The translations under genes and the position numbers were made by a program. From assembly GCF_011317445.1 (NCBI RefSeq), contig NZ_JAAAPL010000002.1:434001-498000 (forward strand): a stretch of DNA of 64,000 nucleotides, given 5' to 3'. How positions within the stretch are numbered: position 1 is the stretch's first letter; each line of letters begins with the position of its first letter. The DNA comes from Chelativorans multitrophicus. GTDB lineage: Bacteria; Pseudomonadota; Alphaproteobacteria; Rhizobiales; Rhizobiaceae. Of the stretch, positions 44,412 to 57,676 are shown piece by piece. Under the pieces are notes generated by a model, which was given only the letters and a program-made list of their open reading frames with translations, did no database searches and was not told the DNA's origin.

Positions 44412-45095
44412 CTAGAACCGCCTGGTGAGGACGAAGATCGCCCCTTTGACCAGCGCGAAGACCACGCCGCCCGCGACAACGGCAGAGATTACGGCGAGAA
44501 GGACGCCGCAGATGACCCAAAGACCATCTCGGCCGAGAATCCCAAAGGAGAAAACGGAGATAGAGAGGGCCGGCAGCATGTTGCCAAGCGGAACCGGCAG
44601 AAAAAGGACGATCGCGAGCACCAGGCAGACGGCTCCGACCAGACGCTCCGCGGCCGGACTTACGAGAAATACCAGGCGCGGGCGCAGCAGGCGTTCGGCA
44701 CGGCGCAGCCACGGCGCCGCACGCTCGATGAATGCTGCAAAATCCTCGCGCCGGATCGAACGGCTTCCAATGAATTTCGGCAGCCAGGGGCGCTGTCCCA
44801 GCATGAGCTGGGCGGCAAGATAGACGAGAGGCAAGCCGAGCAGGCCAGAGGTTCCCGGCGGCGTGGGCAGCACATTGGGAAGAGCGAAGACGAGCATGAG
44901 CGCGCCAAAGGCGCGGTCGCCCATCGCGACGACCAGATCGTTGACGGATATGCGCTCGCGCGCCGTATCCTCCGCCATTGCCTGCAGCAGCCGGGAGAAG
45001 CGGCGCGGCGATTTGCGGCCCTTTCTAGCGGCGGCTTCTTCCCCCATCCTGCTTTCCAGCATCACCTTCTCTCGTAAGACCTGCTGCAACGGCAC
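44412..45095 (-). CDS. exoD: ExoD-family membrane protein
   Basis: This 227-aa inner-membrane protein of the ExoD family is linked in rhizobia to exopolysaccharide synthesis and alkaline tolerance. Features are VNDLVVAMGDRAFGALMLVFALPNVLPTPPGTS and four to five hydrophobic segments. The GTG at 45093-45095 has AGGA 7 bases upstream; ATGs at 45062 and 45047 are alternatives. It is convergent with idaA and divergent from tuf, so it stands at the border between the catabolic region and the ribosomal block. Confidence 0.85.
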   Translation of the reverse strand: MPLQQVLREKVMLESRMGEEAAARKGRKSPRRFSRLLQAMAEDTARERISVNDLVVAMGDRAFGALMLVFALPNVLPTPPGTSGLLGLPLVYLAAQLMLGQRPWLPKFIGSRSIRREDFAAFIERAAPWLRRAERLLRPRLVFLVSPAAERLVGAVCLVLAIVLFLPVPLGNMLPALSISVFSFGILGRDGLWVICGVLLAVISAVVAGGVVFALVKGAIFVLTRRF

Positions 45096-45299
45096 CGGTC
45101 TATCCTGTTTTGGTGACCTGAATTTGACGCAGCCGTCTTAAGACTTTCATTCCCGAAGCGGATAAACTTTCGCGGATTTTTGGCCGCGGGATAACCGAAG
45201 CCGCGAGCCTATAGGCGATAGGGACTTGTTTTTTGCGGTCTTTGTCGTTAATCGCCCCGCAACCAAAGTCCACAACTACGCCGCCCAAGGGAATCTGAG
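45096..45299 (+). promoter_or_regulatory. tuf upstream region
   Basis: This 204-base divergent region must hold the promoter for tuf and possibly the S10 operon, since no ribosomal gene lies upstream. TTGTTT (45226-45231) and GTTAAT (45247-45252) with 15-bp spacing are a weak candidate. AAGGG lies near 45289, before the ATG. Confidence 0.35.
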
Positions 45300-46475
<1,176 letters not shown>

Positions 46476-46540
46476 AGAGGCAAGGCATCCGGCGCGGCGC
46501 TGGCTTAGCCCGCGCCGCAAGCCGAACGAGGAACTGAAGA

Positions 46541-46849
46541 ATGAACGGACAAAATATCCGTATCCGCCTCAAAGCGTTCGACCACCGGGTGCTCGACGCC
46601 TCCACGCGTGAGATCGTGTCCACGGCCAAGCGCACCGGCGCGAATGTCCGCGGCCCCATCCCGCTGCCGACGCGGATCGAGAAGTTCACGGTGAACCGCT
46701 CGACGCATATCGACAAGAAGAGCCGCGAGCAGTTCGAGATGCGCACTCACAAGCGCCTTCTCGACATTGTGGATCCGACTCCGCAAACGGTGGACGCGCT
46801 GATGAAGCTCGATCTCGCCGCCGGTGTCGATGTCGAGATCAAGCTCTAA
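46541..46849 (+). CDS. rpsJ: Ribosomal protein S10 (NusE)
   Basis: This 102-aa protein of the 30S head is also transcription factor NusE. The start [15 protein letters not shown] and [28 protein letters not shown] are diagnostic. GAGGAA precedes the ATG. It opens the S10 gene order, with L3 following after 76 bases. Confidence 0.98.
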   Translation: MNGQNIRIRLKAFDHRVLDASTREIVSTAKRTGANVRGPIPLPTRIEKFTVNRSTHIDKKSREQFEMRTHKRLLDIVDPTPQTVDALMKLDLAAGVDVEIKL

Positions 46850-46925
46850 GAGGCGGAAGAAAGAGGACAGGACCCCGCGCGAGGCGAGAGCCGGTAGGCG
46901 GGAAGTCTGAAAGGAAATCGAACCG

Positions 46926-47654
46926 ATGCGTTCAGGTGTTATCGCACAGAAGATCGGGATGACGCGCGTCTACAATGAGACGGGCGAGCACATTCCCGTC
47001 ACGGTTCTGCGCATGGAAAACTGCCAGGTCGTCGCCCAGCGTACCGAGGAAAAGAACGGCTATACCGCTGTTCAGCTCGGTGTCGGGCTGGCCAAGGTCA
47101 AAAACACGTCCAAAGCTTTGCGCGGCCATTTTGCTGCTGCAAGCGTGGAGCCGAAGGCGAAAGTGGCGGAATTCCGCGTATCCCCGGAAAACCTGCTCGA
47201 CGTGGGCGCGGAGATCACGGCTGATCATTTCGTGCCGGGCCAGAAGGTGGATGTGACGGGAACCTCCATCGGCAAGGGTTTCCAGGGTGTCATGAAGCGC
47301 CACAATTTCGGCGGTGGCCGGGCCACCCACGGTAACTCCGTTTCGCACCGCACGCACGGCTCGACCGGTCAGCGCCAGGACCCCGGCAAGGTGTTCAAGG
47401 GCAAGAAGATGGCCGGCCATATGGGCGACCGCCGCGTGACGACGCAGAACCTGGAAGTCGTTTCAACCGACACCGAGCGCGGCCTGATCCTGGTCCGCGG
47501 CGCCGTTCCGGGCTCGAAGGGATCGTGGATCATGGTGCGCGATGCCGTGAAGGCGCCGCTGCCCAAGGAGGCGCCGCTTCCGGCTGCCATCCGCGCCAGC
47601 AACAACAATGCCGAGAAGGCTGCAGCAACCGCCGCCGGCGAGGGGGCAGAGTGA
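46926..47654 (+). CDS. rplC: Ribosomal protein L3
   Basis: This 242-aa 50S assembly protein contains the RPL3 signature region [21 protein letters not shown], with [23 protein letters not shown]. It has an Ala-rich C-terminal tail, common in alphaproteobacteria. AAGGAA lies before the ATG. Its TGA overlaps the rplD ATG by one base, coupling translation. Confidence 0.98.
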   Translation: MRSGVIAQKIGMTRVYNETGEHIPVTVLRMENCQVVAQRTEEKNGYTAVQLGVGLAKVKNTSKALRGHFAAASVEPKAKVAEFRVSPENLLDVGAEITADHFVPGQKVDVTGTSIGKGFQGVMKRHNFGGGRATHGNSVSHRTHGSTGQRQDPGKVFKGKKMAGHMGDRRVTTQNLEVVSTDTERGLILVRGAVPGSKGSWIMVRDAVKAPLPKEAPLPAAIRASNNNAEKAAATAAGEGAE

Positions 47655-48274
47655 TGGATCTGAAGGTAACCACCCTGGCGGGCAAGGATGCCGGCAAAGT
47701 TGAGGTCTCAGACGAGATCTTCGGGCTCGACCCGCGTGAAGACATTCTTCATCGCGTGGTGCGCTGGCAGCTGGCCAAGCGCCAGCAGGGCACCCACAAG
47801 GCCAAAGGCCGCGCGGAGATCGCCCGTACCGGCGCCAAGATGTACCGCCAGAAGGGCACGGGTCGCGCCCGCCATTCGTCGGCGCGCGCTCCGCAGTTCC
47901 GGGGCGGCGGCAAGGCTCATGGCCCGGTGCCGCACAGCCATGCCCATGACCTGCCGAAGAAGGTGCGGGCACTGGGCTTGAAGCATGCGCTTTCGGCCAA
48001 GGCCAAGTCGGCTAACCTCATCATTGTCGACGATCTGGCAATCAAGGAGGCGAAGACCAAGGCGCTGGTCGAGAGCTTCGCCAAGCTTGGAGTGACCAAC
48101 GCTCTCATGATCGGCGGCGCCGAGATCGACGCCGGTTTCAAGCGCGCGGCCGCCAACATTCCGAATATCGACGTGCTGCCGATCCAGGGCATCAACGTCT
48201 ACGACATCCTGCGCCGCGGTACCCTGGTGCTTTCCAAGGCTGCGGTCGAGGCCCTCGAGGAGCGGTTCAAATGA
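47654..48274 (+). CDS. rplD: Ribosomal protein L4
   Basis: This 206-aa 50S protein lines the exit tunnel. The loop region [21 protein letters not shown] and the C-terminal [22 protein letters not shown] identify it. ATG 47654 overlaps the rplC stop; a GTG at 47651 is possible. It overlaps rplW by four bases. Confidence 0.98.
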   Translation: MDLKVTTLAGKDAGKVEVSDEIFGLDPREDILHRVVRWQLAKRQQGTHKAKGRAEIARTGAKMYRQKGTGRARHSSARAPQFRGGGKAHGPVPHSHAHDLPKKVRALGLKHALSAKAKSANLIIVDDLAIKEAKTKALVESFAKLGVTNALMIGGAEIDAGFKRAAANIPNIDVLPIQGINVYDILRRGTLVLSKAAVEALEERFK

Positions 48275-48564
48275 CGGATCTTCGCCATTACGACGTGATC
48301 GTGAGCCCGGCGATCACGGAAAAGTCGACGATGGCCTCGGAGAACAACCAGGTCGTCTTCAATGTGGCCCGCAAGGCGACAAAGCCGGAGATCAAGGCGG
48401 CGGTGGAGGCTCTCTTCAACGTCAAGGTCACCGGTGTGAACACGCTGGTGCGCAAGGGCAAGGTGAAGCGTTTCCGCGGCACCGTCGGACGGCAGAGCGA
48501 CGTGAAAAAGGCGATCGTGACGCTGGCCGAGGGCCAATCCATAGACGTCGCGACGGGTCTTTGA
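48271..48564 (+). CDS. rplW: Ribosomal protein L23
   Basis: This 97-aa 50S protein sits at the tunnel exit and docks trigger factor and [21 protein letters not shown] and [25 protein letters not shown] are typical. It starts at an ATGA overlap with rplD. Confidence 0.98.
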   Translation: MTDLRHYDVIVSPAITEKSTMASENNQVVFNVARKATKPEIKAAVEALFNVKVTGVNTLVRKGKVKRFRGTVGRQSDVKKAIVTLAEGQSIDVATGL

Positions 48565-48584
48565 GAGGCCGCGAGGATTAAGAC

Positions 48585-49421
48585 ATGGCACTCAAGAATT
48601 ATAAGCCGGTAACGCCGGGCCAGCGCCAGCTGGTGATCGTGGATCGCTCCGGCCTTCACAAGGGCAAGCCCGTCAAGGGGTTGACTGTGGGTTTGACGTC
48701 CAAAGGCGGGCGCAACAATTACGGCCGCATCACGGCCCGTTTCCAGGGTGGCGGTCACAAGCGCACTTACCGCCTGATTGATTTCAAGCGCCGTAAGTTC
48801 GACGTCTCCGGCGTCATCGAGCGCCTGGAATACGATCCGAACCGGACAGGCTTCATCGCGCTGGTGCGCTATGATGACGGTGAACTCTCCTACATCCTGG
48901 CGCCGCAGCGCCTGGCTGCAGGCGATCGCGTGATCTCCTCTGCGCAGAGTGTGGACGTGAAGCCGGGCAACGCGATGCCATTGGCTGCGATGCCCGTCGG
49001 CACGATCGTGCACAATGTGGAGCTGAAGCCGGGCAAGGGTGGCCAGATTGCGCGTTCGGCCGGTTCCTACGCCCAGCTCGTCGGCCGCGACCAGGGCATG
49101 GCGATCCTGAGGCTTAACTCCGGCGAGCAGCGCCTCGTGTCCGGCACCTGCATGGCGACGGTCGGCGCGGTCTCCAATCCGGACCACGCGAATGTGAGCC
49201 TCGGCAAGGCCGGCCGCAAGCGGTGGCTCGGCAAGCGTCCGCACAATCGCGGCGTCACCATGAACCCTGTCGACCACCCGCACGGCGGCGGTGAAGGCCG
49301 CACCTCCGGTGGCCGGCATCCGGTCAGTCCGTGGGGCAAGCCCACCAAGGGCCGCAAGACCCGGTCCAATAAGGCGACCGACAAGTTCATCATGCGCTCG
49401 CGCCATCAGCGCAAGAGCTAA
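48585..49421 (+). CDS. rplB: Ribosomal protein L2
   Basis: This 278-aa 50S protein near the peptidyl transferase centre keeps the signature [20 protein letters not shown], including the conserved histidine. [17 protein letters not shown] is a typical start. GAGG lies upstream. A 16-base gap separates it from rpsS. Confidence 0.99.
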   Translation: MALKNYKPVTPGQRQLVIVDRSGLHKGKPVKGLTVGLTSKGGRNNYGRITARFQGGGHKRTYRLIDFKRRKFDVSGVIERLEYDPNRTGFIALVRYDDGELSYILAPQRLAAGDRVISSAQSVDVKPGNAMPLAAMPVGTIVHNVELKPGKGGQIARSAGSYAQLVGRDQGMAILRLNSGEQRLVSGTCMATVGAVSNPDHANVSLGKAGRKRWLGKRPHNRGVTMNPVDHPHGGGEGRTSGGRHPVSPWGKPTKGRKTRSNKATDKFIMRSRHQRKS

Positions 49422-49437
49422 GGAAAGGTAACGGCAA

Positions 49438-49716
49438 GTGTCCCGTTCAGTCTGGAAAGGCCCGTTCGTCGACGGCTATCTGTTGAAGAAGGCCGACAAA
49501 AGCCGCGAAAGCGGCCGCAAGGAAGTGATCAAGACCTGGAGCCGGCGCTCCACGATCCTGCCCCAGTTCGTGGGCCTCACCTTCGGCGTCTATAACGGCC
49601 AGAAGCATATTCCGGTATCCGTCTCGGAAGAGATGGTGGGCCACAAACTCGGTGAGTTCGCTCCGACCCGCACCTATTACGGCCACGGCGCGGACAAGAA
49701 GGCAAAGAGGAAGTAA
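49438..49716 (+). CDS. rpsS: Ribosomal protein S19, GTG start
   Basis: This 92-aa 30S head protein contacts S13. [19 protein letters not shown] and [27 protein letters not shown] are diagnostic. The start is a GTG at 49438 with AAGGAAAGG about 9 bases upstream; no ATG fits. Confidence 0.98.
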   Translation: MSRSVWKGPFVDGYLLKKADKSRESGRKEVIKTWSRRSTILPQFVGLTFGVYNGQKHIPVSVSEEMVGHKLGEFAPTRTYYGHGADKKAKRK

Positions 49717-49718
49717 CC

Positions 49719-50108
49719 ATGGGCAAGGCCAAAGCGCCGCGCAGGCTTGCGGACAACGAAGCGCGCGCAGTTCTGCGCACGATCCGCGTCAGCCCGCAGA
49801 AGCTGAACCTCGTTGCTGCGCTGATCCGCGGCAAGAAGGTAGCGACCGCACTCGCTGACCTCGAATTCTCGCGCAAGCGGATCGCGGATACGGTGAAGAG
49901 GACGCTCGAGTCGGCGATAGCCAACGCGGAGAACAACCACAATCTGGATGTAGACGCGCTGGTGGTGGCTGAGGCCTATGTCGGCAAGTCGATCGTCATG
50001 AAGCGCTTTCACGCCCGCGGCCGTGGCCGTGTCAATCGCATCGAGAAACCCTTTTCGCATCTGACGATCGTCGTCCGCGAAGTCGAAGAGCAAGTGGAGG
50101 CCGCCTGA
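49719..50108 (+). CDS. rplV: Ribosomal protein L22
   Basis: This 129-aa 50S protein has a loop that reaches into the exit tunnel near L4. The [17 protein letters not shown] start and the C-terminal [25 protein letters not shown] hairpin identify it. It lies two bases after rpsS, and its stop overlaps the rpsC ATG. Confidence 0.98.
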   Translation: MGKAKAPRRLADNEARAVLRTIRVSPQKLNLVAALIRGKKVATALADLEFSRKRIADTVKRTLESAIANAENNHNLDVDALVVAEAYVGKSIVMKRFHARGRGRVNRIEKPFSHLTIVVREVEEQVEAA

Positions 50109-50815
50109 TGGGCCAGAAAGTCAACCCGATCGGTCTCCGTCTCGGCATTAACCGCACCTGGGATTCGCGCTGGTTTGCGAATACCAACGAGTATGGCCAA
50201 CTGCTGCACGAGGATCTGAAGATCCGCACTTATATCGAGAACGAGCTGAAGCAGGCTGCGATTTCGAAGGTGGTGATCGAGCGTCCGCACAAGAAGTGCC
50301 GCGTGACGATCCATTCGGCGCGCCCGGGCCTCATCATCGGCAAGAAGGGTGCGGATATCGAGAAGCTGCGCCGCAAGATCACGCAGATGACGAATGCGGA
50401 GACGCATTTGAACATTGTGGAAGTGCGCAAGCCCGAGATCGACGCGCGTTTGATCGCTCAGTCGATTGCCCAGCAGCTGGAGCGCCGCGTCGCTTTCCGC
50501 CGCGCCATGAAGCGCGCGGTGCAGTCGGCCATGCGCCTCGGCGCGGAAGGCATCCGCATCAACTGCACCGGCCGTCTGGGCGGCGCCGAGATCGCGCGTA
50601 TCGAATGGTACCGCGAGGGCCGCGTGCCGCTGCATACGTTGCGCGCCGACATCGATTACGGCACAGCCGAGGCAAAGACTGCTTACGGCGTCTGCGGCGT
50701 GAAGGTTTGGGTCTTCAAGGGCGAGATCCTGGAGCATGACCCGATGGCTTCTGAGCGCCGAGCGGTCGAGGGTGCCGGTGACGGCGGCGGCCAGCGCCGC
50801 CGCGAGAACGCCTGA
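50108..50815 (+). CDS. rpsC: Ribosomal protein S3
   Basis: This 235-aa 30S protein at the mRNA entry has a KH domain, [16 protein letters not shown], and the C-terminal [48 protein letters not shown] is the standard start. A short Gly/Arg-rich tail is typical for the group. Confidence 0.99.
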   Translation: MGQKVNPIGLRLGINRTWDSRWFANTNEYGQLLHEDLKIRTYIENELKQAAISKVVIERPHKKCRVTIHSARPGLIIGKKGADIEKLRRKITQMTNAETHLNIVEVRKPEIDARLIAQSIAQQLERRVAFRRAMKRAVQSAMRLGAEGIRINCTGRLGGAEIARIEWYREGRVPLHTLRADIDYGTAEAKTAYGVCGVKVWVFKGEILEHDPMASERRAVEGAGDGGGQRRRENA

Positions 50816-50839
50816 GCCGGAATTTTGGAGTAGATAAAG

Positions 50840-51253
50840 ATGCTGCAACCAAAGCGCACGAAATTCCGTAAGCAGTTCAAAGGCCGGATCCACGGCGCGG
50901 CGAAGGGCGGAACGGACCTGAACTTCGGGGCTTTCGGCTTGAAGGCCTTGGAACCGGAGCGTGTCACAGCGCGCCAGATCGAGGCTGCCCGCCGTGCCAT
51001 CACGCGCCAGATGAAGCGCCAGGGACGGGTGTGGATCCGTGTGTTCCCGGACGTTCCGGTAACCGCGAAGCCCACCGAGGTTCGTATGGGTAAGGGCAAG
51101 GGGTCGGTCGAGTTCTGGGCCTGCCGGGTGAAGCCTGGCCGTATCATGTTCGAGATCGACGGCGTTGCCGAGGATATAGCGCGCGAGGCGTTGAGGCTCG
51201 GTGCCGCAAAGCTCCCGATCAAGACGCGCTTCATTCAGCGCATCGCAGAGTAG
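50840..51253 (+). CDS. rplP: Ribosomal protein L16
   Basis: This 137-aa 50S protein near the A-site tRNA has [46 protein letters not shown] and the [18 protein letters not shown] ending. GGAG lies 10 bases upstream. It is followed 13 bases later by rpmC. Confidence 0.99.
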   Translation: MLQPKRTKFRKQFKGRIHGAAKGGTDLNFGAFGLKALEPERVTARQIEAARRAITRQMKRQGRVWIRVFPDVPVTAKPTEVRMGKGKGSVEFWACRVKPGRIMFEIDGVAEDIAREALRLGAAKLPIKTRFIQRIAE

Positions 51254-51266
51254 GAGAGGCAACGCC

Positions 51267-51467
51267 ATGAAGGCCGCTGACGTAAGGGCGATGACGACCG
51301 ACCAGCTCGACGATGAGCTGGCGAACCTGAAGAAGGAGCAGTTCAATCTTCGCTTCCAGAAAGCGACGGGACAGCTCGAGAAAACCGCGCGGGTGAAGCA
51401 AATTCGCCGTGACATTGCGCGCATCAAGACAATCGCCGCCGAGAAATCGGCCGGCAAGAAGGCCTAA
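51267..51467 (+). CDS. rpmC: Ribosomal protein L29
   Basis: This 66-aa helical 50S protein near the tunnel exit has [38 protein letters not shown], which is typical. GGAGAGG lies 7 bases before the ATG. A longer frame starting at 51201 overlaps rplP and was rejected. Confidence 0.97.
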   Translation: MKAADVRAMTTDQLDDELANLKKEQFNLRFQKATGQLEKTARVKQIRRDIARIKTIAAEKSAGKKA

Positions 51468-51479
51468 GGAAAAGCGAGA

Positions 51480-51722
51480 ATGCCAAAGCGCGTTTTGCAG
51501 GGCACCGTGGTGAGCGACAAGAACGACAAGACCGTTGTCGTCCGCGTCGAGCGCCGGTTCGCGCACCCGCTTCTCAAGAAGACGGTGCGGCGCTCCAAGC
51601 GGTACAAGGCACATGACGAGAACAATATGTGCAAGGTCGGCGACGTAGTGCTGATCCAGGAGACGCGCCCGATCTCCAAGGATAAGTGCTGGGTCGTGGT
51701 GAACGAGAATCAGGCACAGTAA
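51480..51722 (+). CDS. rpsQ: Ribosomal protein S17
   Basis: This 80-aa 30S protein has an OB fold. [47 protein letters not shown] is diagnostic. AAGGAAAAG precedes the ATG. A 68-base gap, the first sizeable one in the operon, separates it from rplN. Confidence 0.98.
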   Translation: MPKRVLQGTVVSDKNDKTVVVRVERRFAHPLLKKTVRRSKRYKAHDENNMCKVGDVVLIQETRPISKDKCWVVVNENQAQ

Positions 51723-51790
51723 ATTTGGAACAGGCGGGGAAGGCGGTTTGAAGCCTGACACCCGGAAAAGAGAATAGAAGGCGGCCAGTC

Positions 51791-52159
51791 ATGATTCAGA
51801 TGCAAACAAACCTCGACGTGGCGGATAATTCCGGCGCCCGTCGTGTCATGTGCATCAAGGTGCTCGGCGGCTCGAAGCGGAAATATGCCTCCGTCGGCGA
51901 CATCATCGTCGTTTCGGTCAAGGAGGCCATCCCGCGCGGCCGCGTGAAGAAGGGCGACGTGATGAAGGCGGTGGTGGTTCGCACCGCCAAGGATATTCGC
52001 CGTCCCGATGGGAGCGTCATCCGCTTTGACAGCAATGCCGCCGTTCTGGTGGACAATAAGAGAGAACCGATCGGCACCCGTATCTTCGGACCGGTTCCGC
52101 GCGAGCTGCGCGCCAAGAACCACATGAAGATTATCTCGTTGGCGCCGGAAGTTCTCTAA
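51791..52159 (+). CDS. rplN: Ribosomal protein L14
   Basis: This 122-aa 50S protein at the subunit interface has [40 protein letters not shown] and [13 protein letters not shown], which are invariant features. It starts the spc part of the operon. Confidence 0.99.
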   Translation: MIQMQTNLDVADNSGARRVMCIKVLGGSKRKYASVGDIIVVSVKEAIPRGRVKKGDVMKAVVVRTAKDIRRPDGSVIRFDSNAAVLVDNKREPIGTRIFGPVPRELRAKNHMKIISLAPEVL

Positions 52160-52172
52160 AGGAGCCGGAGAA

Positions 52173-52487
52173 ATGCAGAAGATCAAAAAAGGCGACAAGG
52201 TTGTCGTGCTCTCCGGCCGCGATAAAGGCCGTACGGGCGAAGTTTTGAAGATGATGCCGAAGGAAGACCGCGCGCTGGTGCGTGGCGTTAATCTGGTGCG
52301 CAGGCATCAGAAGCAAACGCCTCAGGCTGAAGGCGGCATCATAACAAAAGAGGCGCCGATCCATGTATCGAATCTGGCGCTGGCCGATCCCAAGGATGGC
52401 AAGCCGACCCGAGTGGGCTTCAAGATCCAGGAAGACGGCAAGAAGGTGCGCGTGGCGAAGCGCTCAGGAGAATTGATCGATGGCTAA
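52173..52487 (+). CDS. rplX: Ribosomal protein L24
   Basis: This 104-aa 50S assembly starter has the KOW motif [22 protein letters not shown] at the N-terminus. AAGGAG and GGAG precede the ATG. It overlaps rplE by 8 bases. Confidence 0.98.
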   Translation: MQKIKKGDKVVVLSGRDKGRTGEVLKMMPKEDRALVRGVNLVRRHQKQTPQAEGGIITKEAPIHVSNLALADPKDGKPTRVGFKIQEDGKKVRVAKRSGELIDG

Positions 52488-53037
52488 GGCAGGATACCAG
52501 CCACGCTTGAAGAAGCACTATGAGGAAGCGATCCGAAAGCAGCTCCTCGAGACCTTCAAGTATGAAAACGAGATGCAGGTTCCGCGCATCGATAAGGTCG
52601 TTATCAATATGGGGGTCGGAGAGGCGACGGGCGATTCCAAGAAGCCGTCGGTAGCCGCCGAGGACCTCGCGCTGATCGCCGGCCAGAAGGCGGTTATTAC
52701 CCGGGCGCGCAATTCGATTGCCGGTTTCAAGGTGCGCGAGGGCATGCCCATCGGCGCCAAGGTGACCCTGCGCAAGGACCGCATGTACGAGTTCCTGGAC
52801 AGGCTCGTGAATGTTGCGCTCCCGCGCGTCCGCGACTTCCGGGGCTTGAGCCCCAAGAGCTTCGACGGCCACGGCAACTTCGCCATGGGCATCAAGGAGC
52901 ACATCGTGTTCCCCGAGATCAACTACGATAAAGTCGATCAGATCTGGGGAATGGACATCATCGTCTGTACGACCGCCAAGACCGACGACGAGGCGCGCGC
53001 CTTGTTGAAGGCTTTCAACTTCCCGTTCCGGCAGTAA
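52480..53037 (+). CDS. rplE: Ribosomal protein L5
   Basis: This 185-aa 50S protein binds 5S rRNA. The [16 protein letters not shown] region, [18 protein letters not shown] and the C-terminal [17 protein letters not shown] are typical. The ATG lies within the end of rplX. Confidence 0.99.
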   Translation: MAKAGYQPRLKKHYEEAIRKQLLETFKYENEMQVPRIDKVVINMGVGEATGDSKKPSVAAEDLALIAGQKAVITRARNSIAGFKVREGMPIGAKVTLRKDRMYEFLDRLVNVALPRVRDFRGLSPKSFDGHGNFAMGIKEHIVFPEINYDKVDQIWGMDIIVCTTAKTDDEARALLKAFNFPFRQ

Positions 53038-53065
53038 CGGCAGGCGAGAAAAAGGAAATTTTCAT

Positions 53066-53371
53066 ATGGCAAAGACTAGCGCAGTCGAGAAGAACAATCG
53101 GCGCCGGAAGATGGCCGACCGTTACGCCAACAAGCGTGCGGCTCTAAAGGCCATCGTCATGGACCAGGGCAAGCCCATGGAGGAGCGCTTCAAGGCGCAG
53201 CTTCAGCTTGCCGCGCTTCCGCGCAACTCGTCCAAAACGCGCATCCGCAACCGCTGCGAAGTCACCGGCCGGCCGCGTGCTTTTTATCGCAAGCTCAAGA
53301 TGTCGCGTATCGCGCTTCGCGAGCTGGGCAGCCAGGGGCTTATCCCTGGTCTTGTCAAATCCAGCTGGTAA
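53066..53371 (+). CDS. rpsN: Ribosomal protein S14, zinc-free type
   Basis: This 101-aa 30S protein is the long form. It lacks the CxxC pairs of the zinc-binding type and has a single Cys in [37 protein letters not shown] lies upstream. This form is standard in alphaproteobacteria. Confidence 0.98.
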   Translation: MAKTSAVEKNNRRRKMADRYANKRAALKAIVMDQGKPMEERFKAQLQLAALPRNSSKTRIRNRCEVTGRPRAFYRKLKMSRIALRELGSQGLIPGLVKSSW

Positions 53372-53383
53372 GGGAGGCGACCT

Positions 53384-53782
53384 ATGTCCGTGAATGATCC
53401 TCTCGGCGATATGCTGACCCGCATTCGCAATGCGATCGGGCGCAAGAAGACCACGGTCTCCACGCCGGCGTCGCGGTTGCGTGCCCGGGTGCTCGACGTG
53501 ATGAAGGCGGAAGGCTATATCCGCGATTACACGCAGGTCGATTACGACAACGGCAAGTCGGAGCTGGAAATCCAGCTTAAATACCTCGAGGGCGCCCCGG
53601 TCATCCGTGAGATCGCGCGCGTTTCGAAGCCCGGCCGCCGTGTTTACGTATCGGTGAAGTCGATTCCGCATGTCGCCAACGGCCTTGGTATCGCGATCCT
53701 ATCGACCCCCAAGGGTGTGATGGCTGACCACGAGGCCCGCGAGAAGAATGTCGGCGGAGAGTTCCTCTGCCAGATTTTCTGA
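53384..53782 (+). CDS. rpsH: Ribosomal protein S8
   Basis: This 132-aa 30S assembly protein has [18 protein letters not shown] and a C-terminal [39 protein letters not shown] lies 6 bases before the ATG. Confidence 0.99.
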   Translation: MSVNDPLGDMLTRIRNAIGRKKTTVSTPASRLRARVLDVMKAEGYIRDYTQVDYDNGKSELEIQLKYLEGAPVIREIARVSKPGRRVYVSVKSIPHVANGLGIAILSTPKGVMADHEAREKNVGGEFLCQIF

Positions 53783-53819
53783 TCCGGCTGGACGACAGAC
53801 AGAGAACGAGGACAGAGCA

Positions 53820-54353
53820 ATGTCTCGTATAGGCAAGAAGCCGGTTCCGGTGCCACAGGGCGTGACAGCAAATGTCGATGGCCAGGTGGTTACAGCCAAG
53901 GGACCGAAGGGCGAACTGAAGTTCGTCGTTAACGACGATGTGCTGGTGAAGTTGGAAGACGGTGCGATCGCCGTCGATCCGCGCAACGAGTCGAAGATGG
54001 CCCGTTCGAAGTGGGGCATGTCCCGCACTCAGATCGCCAACATCCTCACCGGCGTGAAGGACGGCTTTGAGAAGCGGCTGGAGATCAACGGCGTCGGATA
54101 CCGCGCGGCGATGCAGGGCAAGAACCTGCAGCTTTCGCTGGGCTTCAGCCACGATGTGAGCTATGAGCCCCCGACGGGAATCACGATCACCGTGCCGAAG
54201 CCGACGGAAATCGTCGTTAGCGGCATCGATAAGCAGGTCGTGGGGCAGGTTGCTGCCGAGATCCGCAAGTATCGTGGGCCGGAGCCTTACAAGGGCAAGG
54301 GCGTGAAATACGCGGGCGAGACGATCGTCCGTAAGGAAGGCAAGAAGAAGTAA
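53820..54353 (+). CDS. rplF: Ribosomal protein L6
   Basis: This 177-aa 50S protein near the factor-binding site has [15 protein letters not shown] and the C-terminal [26 protein letters not shown]. The ATG at 53820 was chosen over an upstream in-frame start at 53748 that overlaps rpsH. Confidence 0.99.
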   Translation: MSRIGKKPVPVPQGVTANVDGQVVTAKGPKGELKFVVNDDVLVKLEDGAIAVDPRNESKMARSKWGMSRTQIANILTGVKDGFEKRLEINGVGYRAAMQGKNLQLSLGFSHDVSYEPPTGITITVPKPTEIVVSGIDKQVVGQVAAEIRKYRGPEPYKGKGVKYAGETIVRKEGKKK

Positions 54354-54364
54354 GGACGCGAGCC

Positions 54365-54724
54365 ATGGTGTCGAAAGTATCCGTTACGCGGCGCGCCGGG
54401 CGCGTCCGCCGAAAGTTGAAGGCGGTTGCCACCGAGCGGCCGCGGCTTTCGGTTTACCGTTCGTCGAAGCATATCTATGCCCAGGTGATCGATGATGTGA
54501 AAGGCCACACGCTTGCGGCGGCCTCATCGCTGGACAAGGACCTGAGGGAAAAGCTCAAGACCGGAGCCGACGTCGATGCCGCTGGAGTGGTTGGCAAGCT
54601 GATCGCCGAACGCGCCAAGAAGGCCGGCATCGACAAAGTCGTGTTCGACCGGGGTCCCTACATCTATCACGGCCGCGTTAAGGCGCTGGCTGATGCCGCC
54701 CGCGAGGGCGGGCTGGAATTTTAA
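54365..54724 (+). CDS. rplR: Ribosomal protein L18
   Basis: This 119-aa 50S protein binds 5S r[23 protein letters not shown] and [27 protein letters not shown] identify it. GGACG lies upstream. A 69-base gap follows before rpsE. Confidence 0.98.
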   Translation: MVSKVSVTRRAGRVRRKLKAVATERPRLSVYRSSKHIYAQVIDDVKGHTLAAASSLDKDLREKLKTGADVDAAGVVGKLIAERAKKAGIDKVVFDRGPYIYHGRVKALADAAREGGLEF

Positions 54725-54793
54725 GCCGCTTCGGGCGAAAAGCCCGGAGTTTTCCTCAACCCGTGCTACCGGAAAAGAACAAGGACAAGGACA

Positions 54794-55351
54794 ATGGCAC
54801 AGCCACGTAGGGACGACCGCAGGGAGCGCGAAGAGCGCGACAGCGAGTTCGTCGACAAGCTCGTTCACATCAACCGCGTTGCCAAGGTGGTCAAGGGCGG
54901 CCGCCGTTTCGGCTTCGCAGCACTCGTCGTGGTCGGTGATCAGAAAGGCCGCGTGGGCTTCGGACATGGCAAGGCCCGCGAGGTGCCGGAGGCCATTCGC
55001 AAGGCTACCGAGAGCGCCAAGCGCGATTTGATCTTCGTGCCACTGCGCGAAGGCCGTACCCTTCATCATGACGTTGGCGGCCATCATGGCGCCGGCCGCG
55101 TGCTGATGCGCGCCGCCAAGCCCGGCACTGGGATCATCGCCGGCGGCCCGATGCGCGCCGTCTTCGAGACTCTGGGCGTACAGGACGTGGTGGCCAAGTC
55201 GCTTGGATCGTCCAACCCGTACAACATGGTACGGGCGACTTTCGACGCGCTGAAGCGCCAGATGCACCCGAAGGACATCGCCGCCCAACGCGGTATTAAG
55301 TATTCGACCCTGCAGGCGCGCCGCGGCACTGCCGTCGCAACCGAGGAATAG
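54794..55351 (+). CDS. rpsE: Ribosomal protein S5
   Basis: This 185-aa 30S fidelity protein has the double-stranded RNA-binding signature [37 protein letters not shown], followed by [18 protein letters not shown]. The acidic-basic N-terminal leader is usual for the order. Confidence 0.99.
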
Positions 55352-55413
55352 GGCTGGACGCGGCTTCTCACCGAGAGGGCAGGGGAGCCGCCGGGCTTTG
55401 AGGATTGATGAAG

Positions 55414-55614
55414 ATGGCTGAGAAGAAGAAGGGCAAGACGATCACGGTCGAGCAGATCGGAAGCCCCATCCGCCGCCCCAAGGAGCAGCGCGCGACGCTA
55501 GTCGGCCTGGGGCTTAACAAACTGCATCGCCGCTCGACGCTGGAGGACACGCCTTCGGTGCGCGGCATGATCGCCAAGGTAGAGCACCTCGTGCGCGTCG
55601 TCGACGAGGCCTGA
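55414..55614 (+). CDS. rpmD: Ribosomal protein L30
   Basis: This 66-aa 50S protein has [44 protein letters not shown], which is typical. ATG 55414 was chosen because GAGG lies 10 bases upstream; ATG 55408 and TTG 55405 are closer to it. Confidence 0.97.
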   Translation: MAEKKKGKTITVEQIGSPIRRPKEQRATLVGLGLNKLHRRSTLEDTPSVRGMIAKVEHLVRVVDEA

Positions 55615-55633
55615 GAGAGCGGGACGAGAGATC

Positions 55634-56101
55634 ATGAAACTCAACGAACTCAGGGACGCTGAAGGCGCAACAAAGGCCCGCAAGCGGGTCGGGCGCGGTA
55701 TCGGCTCCGGCTCCGGCAAGACCGGCGGCCGCGGCGTCAAGGGACAGAAGTCGCGCTCGGGTGTTGCCATCAAGGGCTTCGAAGGCGGCCAGATGCCGCT
55801 CTACCGGCGCCTGCCGAAACGCGGTTTCACCAATATTTTCGGCAAGGACTACAACGAGGTCTCCCTCGGCCGCATCCAGGCTGCAATCGATGCCAACAAG
55901 CTCGATGCAGCGGCGACGATCGACGGCGCTGCCTTGCTCAATGCCGGCGTGATTCGCCGTCTGAAGGACGGTGTGCGGGTGCTTTCCGGCGGTGAGATCA
56001 CGGCAAAGGTGACGCTGGACGTTGCCGGTGCCTCCAAATCGGCTGTGGAAAAGATCGAGAAGGCAGGCGGTTCGGTCAAGTTGCCGGAAAAAGCGGCCTG
56101 A
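55634..56101 (+). CDS. rplO: Ribosomal protein L15
   Basis: This 155-aa 50S assembly protein has [34 protein letters not shown] and the [17 protein letters not shown] region. The C-terminal [29 protein letters not shown] is typical. It is followed by an unusually long gap before secY. Confidence 0.99.
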   Translation: MKLNELRDAEGATKARKRVGRGIGSGSGKTGGRGVKGQKSRSGVAIKGFEGGQMPLYRRLPKRGFTNIFGKDYNEVSLGRIQAAIDANKLDAAATIDGAALLNAGVIRRLKDGVRVLSGGEITAKVTLDVAGASKSAVEKIEKAGGSVKLPEKAA

Positions 56102-56335
56102 AGATCATGAGCAAGCGGCGGTAGGGACAATCCGCCGCTTGCATCCAGTCCGTCCCGGGCCTATCTCGGGTTTCGGCACCATGCACAAAGCGGTCTCGGC
56201 CGATTTGCTGCGTGATCCGCCCAGGAGTGAGCGGCTCGGTGCTCCCAGCGCGGTTGTTCTGTTCTTTCGGCGCTGTCGGGTAAGGGCGTTCACTTTTCCA
56301 GTCGCGCATAAGCGTGACGAAGCGGAGAATTCTTC
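56102..56335 (+). other. 234-base gap between rplO and secY
   Basis: No gene is supported in this gap within the ribosomal operon. It contains an 11-bp perfect hairpin right after the rplO stop. The remaining sequence has no clear promoter pair. Confidence 0.5.
56111..56142 (+). terminator. Strong hairpin between rplO and secY, terminator or attenuator
   Basis: GCAAGCGGCGG (56111-56121) pairs perfectly with CCGCCGCTTGC (56132-56142) around a 10-nt loop, starting 10 bases after the rplO stop. No T tract follows. It may be an attenuator or mRNA processing site lowering secY relative to ribosomal genes. Confidence 0.55.

Positions 56336-57672
<1,337 letters not shown>

Positions 57673-57676
<4 letters not shown>

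Noticed and set aside
45124-45152. TTGACG upstream of tuf as a -35 box
   Set aside because: No acceptable -10 hexamer at 16-18 bp spacing.
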